Shown: in pieces, positions 57,020-64,000 of the stretch
Position numbering within the stretch: the stretch's first letter is position 1
Layout of the letters: each line of letters starts with the position of its first letter
Assembly: GCA_027946365.1 (NCBI GenBank)
Contig: JAPEUQ010000014.1
Span: 868,001-932,000 of the forward strand
Length of the DNA: 64,000 bases
Direction of reading: 5' to 3'
Source: Kalmusia sp. IMI 367209
Taxonomy: Eukaryota; Ascomycota; Dothideomycetes; Pleosporales; Didymosphaeriaceae
The notes under the pieces: model-generated
What the model was told of the DNA's origin: nothing
Database searches by the model: none
The model's input: the letters and a program-made list of their open reading frames with translations, nothing else
Translations under genes and position numbers: made by a program

Positions 57020-60000
57020 TTTTGGAGTAAAGTGTGGGTCAAGTATGAGAGATGGAAGATAGATACGCGTAATGCGCGCGGAGAGCAGTTTAATAGAAGT
57101 GTTGAAAGTGGACGGTGAATTATTTAAGGGAGAGCGGTTTTGGAAATTCATCGTCTGCGTCGCAGCTCTCCGCACCGGTCATGCCAAGCCGCTAACAACG
57201 CTGGGGCCTCGTGGAAGCTGCTAGACCTTCTTTAGGCATCGATATCACCAATAGTGACATACGAAGTTATGTGAGCTTTTTCAGATCATAGTATCGCTGT
57301 AACGAGTGCTCTTTTCGGGTGTTTTAAGTTGCGTTAGCATCGAGTCCTTGCAATCTGGCACTCGATACTCAAGTCAGCACTAGATAGTCTAGTTCTGTAC
57401 TCTCCTTAACATCTTGAAAGCAGGTTAAGTGGTACTTATATCATGAGTCCCAAGGCAATGTATTTGTAATAAAAATTGACCATCTTCAAATATGTTCACT
57501 ACGAATTACTATTAGACTGGAGACCCAATATTTGTAGTGCTGAGTTTATATGTACACAAAGATAATTTGCCGATAGTGACCTTGAAGTCCAGATGATCTT
57601 TCGACAATCACTAACACATAGGGGAAAGCTTTTATATGGTGAGATATTTGTCTATGTTCTGATAGCGAATCGGCCATAGCGGTATAGCCTAAGATACCAA
57701 ATAACCAAATAGCTCGATTAGATACATAATACTACCAGCGGAACTCCAAACACTACCCCAAGACTCGTGGTGGAGACGCACTTACGATGGTGTATAGATT
57801 ATCAGGGGGATGACCTGCTATTTCTAGGCCAGGTGGTCATTTGTTTTGACGTGTCAATATTGAAACCGTTAATGCAGCACATTCATTGATCAACCCTGAG
57901 GGAAGCTCACCATCATGCAGCGCGAAGTTGAAGTCGGAATAGCAGCCTGACGTTATGCATGTTGATGAATGCAAAACTAACGAACAGGTAGTCTCCAAAA
58001 GACGTACTGAGACATCAGCCTACTTCTCGTAGCTTCCTTCTCCCACGAGAAACAAGGTTAACGTTGCTAATCCCTTGCGGGTATGCATAGATAGGGTACT
58101 CTTGGTAAGCCATGTGCGCAGTACATTGTGTCACTATTTTTCTGGCTCATAATCTAGGGGTAAGCTCTCAAAGGTCACGAGCTCCACCCCCTTTCCACTG
58201 TGCGCAATGCTAGACGTGTTTGTGCTGCCATGTGATCAACTAGATGTTGCATCACGTTGTCTCACATATGCCCAGATGAATGTGTAAGCCATACGGGTGA
58301 ACAAAAGCAAACTACAGTGAGGAACCCCGAATAGACGCTTTCAGAGAGTGGTAAGATCAGAAATTTGCCGCTCAGTTCTGGTTCTTGGTAGTCAAGCGGA
58401 TAATTACTAAAGTTGTAACAAAGTGCTTAGGCGGTGTTGAGGTTGCATGCGGAGGGTTGCTGCGCGGCATAGAAACAAGGCTTGAAGCGGCAATCCGACC
58501 TTTCAATCATGATGAATTATTGCGCTGGACTTGGACTCTGCGTGGTAGCTGTATGCGTCCGGAAGCAGGCATTGCCACTCGTCAAGGCTCGTGATGCCCC
58601 ATGGGGAGGCCGGGACGGTCCGTAGATGGATGTGGAATCCAGGGTGGTGTGTTGACTGTGGCAAGAACGACAATTCGGGACACGCTCTGCTTGTGATGGC
58701 CCGACAATACATAGAAGCCCATTTTTGGCAGACCTTAGCGATCGTATCGTCAGCTGGAACATAAGCGGCATAGATAACGATATCAACGGGAAAGACCTGG
58801 TGTTCAAAGCGCCTAGTAAGCTTTCGTACACCCAGAGAGCTTTAAATCAAGGAAAGGAAGGTGCTAGGACGTAACAGTGTGGCTGACGGCGTCAAGGTGT
58901 GTGGGGGAAATGTCACATGCAGGTCGGCCGAGTGCAGCTAGGCAGCCCCGGTCAGCTAGGCTAGCACGTGAACGGGTCTGTGGAGCCTTGCGGTCCGTAT
59001 GCTAACGGAAAGGTTGCGTGATTACACTGGGGAATGCATGTAGGTGGGATAGCAATCAGGACCTAAAATTATGTAGCTTTTGGTCATCTTTGTCTAAGTG
59101 ATGTTGTGGCAGATGTTTGCTTGGGCAGGAAGAAAACTGCAAAAGTGTTTCCAGCCGTACTTTACAAAGGCGAGGCTGCGTTGAAACTTCGTTCCATTGA
59201 GTATGCCTTTCGTATGCCTTTCGTATGCCTTCCAGCGCCACGTCGAGTGAAAGAACACCTCGCTGAGTTGTAGGACCTGTACAGCCCGTGCGTGTATTGC
59301 TACTCTGAGGCAACATGTTGTACATGAACTAATAGGTAGATGCTATATCAACAGCCCAATTGTCCGGTTCCGCTCGTGACCCGCGGCGTGATGGGAGGGC
59401 GAGGGTCAAAGGCGACAGGCACTGGCGCTCTGCCGCCGGGAAATGTAGTAATTAGAGGAAGCGTAATAACCCCTCAGTCGCTCTATACAATGTGTTACCC
59501 TGAAATTTAGTACATGGTAGTGAAGATACAGCTTTCGCATCGTCTTCGGCTAGGGCAACGGGCTCAAGAATTGATGCCACACCTGAAGGATGGCTGGCGA
59601 TGGCGAGAGGAGGGGCGTGGTTTCGTTGATTCGCTACAAGGGTTGGCATTAGTGCAAGGCAGGCGCATTGATCCATGCCGTCTCCGTCGCCGTTCAAATA
59701 AGCGGGCGCCCGCCCAAGTCACGAGCTTTCCTCCTGCACCTGACATCCCTCCTTGCGATATCGACAACCAGCAATATCAGATTGTTTGTCGCGTCGGCAG
59801 ATATATAGTAGTAAGCATACCTGCTCGCTACTGTTCTTGCCCTATTCGAAGGAATCGGCCGGCTTTTTTGTCCTGCTTCCAGTGTTCCTCAAGCCTGGAC
59901 AACCTGAATCGCCCGATCACGTTATCGCGAGCCATCGCGAACGACCCAGGTAAGCTTCCGACATTCTTCACCCAACCCCGACACCATCAATGTTGGGGTC

Positions 60001-60610
60001 GCACTTTAGCATTCACCGCGCCAGGTCGCGCTTGCCCTCTGGTAGTCGTGCCTGCCTGTTAAAGGACCGGCGCACCTGGCCCAAACACGACGCGGTCGTG
60101 CGCTCAGCAGCTCGCAACACTGTCGAGCGTTGACACCTGCGTCTCACAGCGGCGAGCAAGCGCGACCATTCACTCAACCTTCCATCGATGCCGTGTTGCA
60201 CCTTCACTGCCTGCGCCCGCGGTGCTGACAATCGTTCTTCCACAGATCTTCTGCATGCGCTTGGTTGGCGCATGATAGCTACAGACAGCAACCGTATACG
60301 TGAACTGGTAGGCAAAGCGTCGCCACCGTTCGTTTCTTCTACGGTTTGCGACTTCCACCTGCGAGTCACCCGGCGCGCGACACCTCGTTGTTGTCAAGGT
60401 CACAGGACCTAGCCTGGTGGGATTCACAAGCGGCTGCACGCATAGAGCCACTGCTTCACCTCCGCACGCCTCTTACTTCCATTGGTGCTTTGCACGAGGC
60501 CTTAAAACGCCAGAAGAAAGACACTCTGCCCCTCCAGAAGGTACGGGCTTCTTTTTGACAGTCTCCTGTCACCCTTTCCTTACACTTTGCACTGAGAACG
60601 CTTGGGGACT
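57020..60610. other. 3.6 kb intergenic stretch
   Basis: AT-rich from about 57240 to 58400, then mixed. It holds an 11-mer repeated three times (59201-59233) and a GC-richer part (59600-60610) that is probably the promoter and long leader of the bHLH gene. Open frames such as 59514-60062 are not protein-like. Confidence 0.4.
59201..59233. repeat. 11-mer direct repeat, three copies
   Basis: GTATGCCTTTC occurs at 59201 and 59212, with a third copy at 59223 differing by one base. A small slippage-type repeat in intergenic DNA. Confidence 0.8.
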
Positions 60611-61552
60611 ATGGCGGATACTGCTGGTTATCCAACCGACACCTCTAAGACAGGTTTGGGTGCCCACGAAGCCCTTCACACCACCAACAAACGTAAGCGG
60701 GACGCGCGCGATTCAGGCCCAGCGACCTCTCGACCCGCACCCTCGACGAACAACGGCAACTCTATGAGCGATCAGGCCACCGCCTCATTCCTTGCTGCAC
60801 ACAACGCTTCGACTAACGAGGACGACATGCAGCAACAGTACGGTGGGAACAACCAGAGTGTTGGCGACACGGCTGCCGCTGCTCTCGCACATTATCAGAT
60901 GACCGTCCCCCAAGCCACAGAAATATCGTTTCAACAGCAGTCATCAACCGGAGACGGGTCGTCATTCGGCATGGGCGACCATCACCAGGGACAGGGCATG
61001 CAAGACTTCAGCTTAGAAGCTCTCAAAGCTGCAACATCCACATCGCGGTCCGGGCAAACTACAGGCAACGAATCCCCACCCGCTACAACCTCCCACAAGC
61101 CTACTGTCGGGTCAGAGGAATGGCACAAAGTGCGGAGGGACAATCACAAAGAAGGTAAGCCTGCATGGATCTGTACATGAACGATTGGAATATTGACTCG
61201 GCCGGCAGTTGAACGACGTCGCCGCGAGACGATCAACGAGGGCATCAACGAACTTGCCAAGATTGTTCCCGGTTGCGAAAAGAACAAGGGCTCCATCCTT
61301 CAGCGTGCTGTTCAGTTCATCACACAACTGAAGGAAAACGAGCAGCAAAACATCGAGAAATGGACATTGGAGAAGCTCTTGACGGAGCAGGCCATTACTG
61401 AGTTGAGTGCTAGCTGCGATAAGTTCAAAGGCGACTGCCAGCGAGCTTGGGACGAATGCGCAATCTACAAGCGTGCCTGCGAGAACGCCGGCATCGTCCC
61501 AGATGAGATCAAGGACCGAGAAAACAACGCTGAGCAGAACGGATCGAGTTGA
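60611..61552 (+). CDS. cbf1: Cbf1-type bHLH transcription factor
   Basis: Nuclear basic helix-loop-helix factor, 295 aa. The bHLH spans about residues 175-232. The basic region DNHKEVERRRRETIN has the His-Glu-Arg set that reads CACGTG, followed by INELAKIVPGCEKNKGSILQRAVQFI. A leucine-containing helix comes after. In yeast Cbf1 binds centromere element CDEI and sulfur-metabolism promoters; in filamentous fungi the centromere role is doubtful. The N-terminus is disordered and Gln/Ser/Thr-rich with NKRKRDAR as a likely nuclear signal. Exons: 60611-61154 and 61209-61552, with the intron cutting the basic region between KE and VERRRR; 296 codons. The start is the first ATG in frame. Confidence 0.92.
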
Positions 61553-62444
61553 GATGAGTAGTCCAGTTCATCCAATCATTCATACTTACACCCGAGTCGC
61601 CACGAGGCGGTTTCAACTATAGAGGCTGGGTAAGGGCAACGATCTCTACCGGTGGCTACTTCGTTGTCGCGCAAAACATGTTTTCGGAGCTGTTTCTCTC
61701 ATTCTAATTCAGTTGAGGCTGGGCACGATGCGAATTAACATTTGGAGAAGGATTCTTCAAAGATAACAACTGACACTCATTTGGTGGGAGTGCAATGTTG
61801 TGCTTCATATCATAACATGGTAAATGTCTGTTTGATGACGTGTAAGGACTGCTTGGTTGCCAGGGTAAGAGGCGAGCGTTCAATTCCTTCTTGGTGCACA
61901 TATTCCAGAAGAACTTTTTTTTTACGACAATTAGTTTCATGACAATTCACCTATTTTGATCCACACTGGCAACAGTACAATTAAAGACGAGTTCTAGCGT
62001 CCCATCTTTGTCCCACTGCATTACATGTCAGTCAGGCACGACGAACTGCAAACTTGACACTGTCATGAGTTATCATGGATGCTAGCGAGACCACAAAGGC
62101 CAGGAATATAGTTGGGTTACGTGATAATAGTTCTATGTAAAACGCAGTCTACTTCGCACGCGCAAATGCACTTTGTGAGATTGACGGCTGGACCCTGGCG
62201 TTTGCTTGAGCGCCATTCGTTGGCTGATTGGTGGAGGAAGGCACGAGCCATTCATACTTGACTGTGGCGCGCAGTATCCCACCTCCACAATTTGGAGACA
62301 GCTTTCTCGCCGCGACAATAGCCAGTGCTCTTCGCTACTTTGGTGATATGGACCGACCTTGAAGTTCTCGCCGAACATGGTGGCTACGGCGAACTCTGTT
62401 CATGACTGCGCCCTTCCACGCTGAAGCCTTCGACACGAGCTACA
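61553..62444. other. Intergenic between bHLH and Far11 genes
   Basis: 3' flank of the bHLH gene, then the Far11 promoter. A T-run sits near 61916-61923. Nothing else recognised. Confidence 0.4.
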
Positions 62445-64000
62445 ATGGACAGCAATAACGCACCCGAGGAACCACTTGTGCCTCCAGTCGTCGATGAAGC
62501 TGAATTTTCAAACCTCTCTGGCACACAAACGCCAGTCATCGAATCTGAGCCCGCAGAGGAGGTGGGCCTTCCGCTCGACACCGTTGAACAACAAGGGCTG
62601 CTCTTCGATGCAGGCACAAACCCCTCACCTCTGCCCGAGGGACCTAGCGCACCGCTACCTGCACGCCCAGGGCTCCGACGAGACAACTCAGTACCCATGC
62701 CTGCGCCTCTGCATCTCCCACCGCCCGCTCCACCCGCGCCGCCGCCAGAGGCGACCCAGCCGACCGATTCGCTATCGCTCATGCAACTCCGGAGTCTCGT
62801 GAGTGAGCTACCTAGAGTCGACCCTACGCCCTACGCTTTTTCGTACGAAGATGCATCGTCTTTCGAAGACGAGCTGGAGGAATGGTTTTCATACACCGTG
62901 GAAGAGCAGGCCATGTTGCTGAAAGCGCAAGCATCGTTTGCGCAGGAGTGGGGCAACTTCCACGGTTTAAACGGCACACCTTATGAGGATGGTAGTTTAG
63001 ACTGGGCCAAAGTCACTCGCCAGCAACAGAGCGAGTTCGTGCAGTACCTACTCGGGGAAATCAGGCAATCGGATTCTGTCTCGAGACTTAAGAAGCTTGA
63101 AGCGCTGGTATACATTCTACTCGGATGCTGGTATGAGAGTGCTGGCCTCGTGTCTCCAGACTTCGAGCGTGATGGAGCCCCGTCTCGGAACGCAATCCCT
63201 AGCGATGGCCATGCTGCAGGTACTTATGAAAAGTCTGGCCGGCACGTTCAATTGATCCGGAAGAATGTGCGTCTATTTGTCGATCTGGATGGGCTTCAAG
63301 TCATGATGCGCCAACTCCGCTCCGTGTGTCTACGAGCTTGCGGTGTTGATACGGATTCCACTAGTTTGCGCGACGGAAGGGACGCCGAGCGCCGCGAGGT
63401 GTGGTGCAGTATGACGGCTGTGTATGTTATTCTTGAAGTTGCCCGCGTCGAAGAGAAGGAGACGCACGATTTGACCATCAGAAGCGCTCTGTTAGGTCTG
63501 GAAGAGCCAGGATTGCCAATGCTACTTGTGGAGATAATTTCGAAGTTGCGGTGGGACGACAATATCGGGCTACCACTCTCGAAGATTTGTTTACTATTAT
63601 GGAAAACCATTCTTGTGTCATTCGGTGGGCTCGCAGAGGTTGAGCGAGCCAAGGACAGCTTCAAAGACAAAAGATTTGAGACTACGAATACGAAAGGCCA
63701 ACCCATAATCACAGCCTCACCATTAGATTATCATCTATTCCGACAAGAGATACTCTCTAAATACCCCGCCTACAATCCTCCACCTCCTATATTCCCACTG
63801 GAGCCTGAGAACAATTCAATCCTGCCACCTTTGAAGAACCATCCCAACAAGGTTGCTGGAAACCACATATTTGGATCGGGTCTCGGAGACATGAGCGGCA
63901 ACAATGCGTCCATCCTGCATCAACCGGTTCATATCGCGACCCCAGCACCATCTCCCCCGCCTTCGACAGCAGGGCCGGGCGGAAAGGGAGGAAAGAAGCA
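62445..64000 (+). CDS. far11: STRIPAK subunit Far11/STRIP (N1221 family), 5' part
   Basis: Start of a STRIP1/2-type protein (yeast Far11, Sordaria PRO22), a core part of the STRIPAK phosphatase-kinase complex that controls hyphal fusion and development. The frame is open without introns for 518 codons from the ATG at 62445 to the window end, so the C-terminal part is missing. A Pro-rich N-terminus leads to the N1221-type block YAFSYEDASSFEDELEEWFSYTVEEQ (shown in part: FEDELEEWFSYT) and AQASFAQEWGNFHG, then helical segments LEALVYILLGCWYESAGLV and LGLEEPGLPMLLVEIISKLRW. A disordered Pro-rich linker (PAPSPPPSTAGPGGKGGKK) is reached at the end. Upstream ATGs near 62358-62378 are not in this frame. 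Confidence 0.88.
   Translation, partial: MDSNNAPEEPLVPPVVDEAEFSNLSGTQTPVIESEPAEEVGLPLDTVEQQGLLFDAGTNPSPLPEGPSAPLPARPGLRRDNSVPMPAPLHLPPPAPPAPPPEATQPTDSLSLMQLRSLVSELPRVDPTPYAFSYEDASSFEDELEEWFSYTVEEQAMLLKAQASFAQEWGNFHGLNGTPYEDGSLDWAKVTRQQQSEFVQYLLGEIRQSDSVSRLKKLEALVYILLGCWYESAGLVSPDFERDGAPSRNAIPSDGHAAGTYEKSGRHVQLIRKNVRLFVDLDGLQVMMRQLRSVCLRACGVDTDSTSLRDGRDAERREVWCSMTAVYVILEVARVEEKETHDLTIRSALLGLEEPGLPMLLVEIISKLRWDDNIGLPLSKICLLLWKTILVSFGGLAEVERAKDSFKDKRFETTNTKGQPIITASPLDYHLFRQEILSKYPAYNPPPPIFPLEPENNSILPPLKNHPNKVAGNHIFGSGLGDMSGNNASILHQPVHIATPAPSPPPSTAGPGGKGGKK

Noticed and set aside
59514..60062. 182-codon frame upstream of the bHLH gene
   Set aside because: No recognisable domain and poor protein character; more likely promoter and leader DNA.
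1494..61552. Kinetochore CENP-I and centromere-factor-like Cbf1 in one window as a centromere-linked system
   Set aside because: They lie 57 kb apart with unrelated genes between, and the bHLH factor is mainly a promoter regulator in filamentous fungi.

Overview
The window reads as nuclear DNA of a filamentous ascomycete (Pezizomycotina, probably a Dothideomycete). Genes are dense, on both strands, and mostly cut by short 45-75 nt introns with GT(A/G)NGT donors, CTAA(C/T)-like branch sites and YAG acceptors. Family content fits: a HET-domain protein, a Zn2Cys6 regulator with fungal-specific domain, a TRI101-like acyltransferase, a GPI-type surface protein and a small cysteine-rich secreted protein. 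The class-level placement is inference from gene resemblance. No tRNA, rRNA, CRISPR, plasmid or intact transposon was seen.

Layout. 1-1.5 kb: no gene recognised. 1.5-7.3 kb: convergent pair, inner-kinetochore CENP-I/Mis6 (+) and a CRT10-type WD40 protein (-), with a near-perfect hairpin between them. 7.9-12.0 kb: the Yhm2-type citrate/oxoglutarate carrier and mitochondrial citrate synthase, adjacent and both on the minus strand. 13.1-19.3 kb: a Nrd1/Seb1-type CID-RRM protein, a LOG-type phosphoribohydrolase and a CLPTM1-family membrane protein. 19.3-29 kb: more loosely packed accessory stretch with a GPI-type protein, a BAHD/TRI101-like acyltransferase and a HET protein. 29.0-39.3 kb: two large divergent secretory genes, a Neo1-type P4-ATPase and Sec16. 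40.5-43.0 kb: Zn2Cys6 regulator. 43-49 kb: sparse, AT-richer DNA with one small secreted protein. 49-53.3 kb: a KDM4-type JmjN/JmjC/ePHD histone demethylase. 55.4-57.0 kb: an unnamed coiled-coil/RGG-box protein. 60.6-61.6 kb: a Cbf1-type bHLH factor. 62.4-64 kb: the start of the STRIPAK subunit Far11, cut by the window end.

How the genes relate. Most are independent housekeeping genes. The clearest functional pairing is citrate synthase beside the carrier that exports citrate. Neo1 and Sec16 share a 0.9 kb divergent promoter and both act in early secretory traffic. There is no polyketide or peptide synthetase, so the acyltransferase does not mark a visible metabolite cluster. I found no convincing wholly new system. 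The best leads are the two perfect or near-perfect hairpins, the Sec16 start that lacks an in-frame AUG, a triplicated intergenic repeat, the LOG motif variant and the accessory block around the HET gene.
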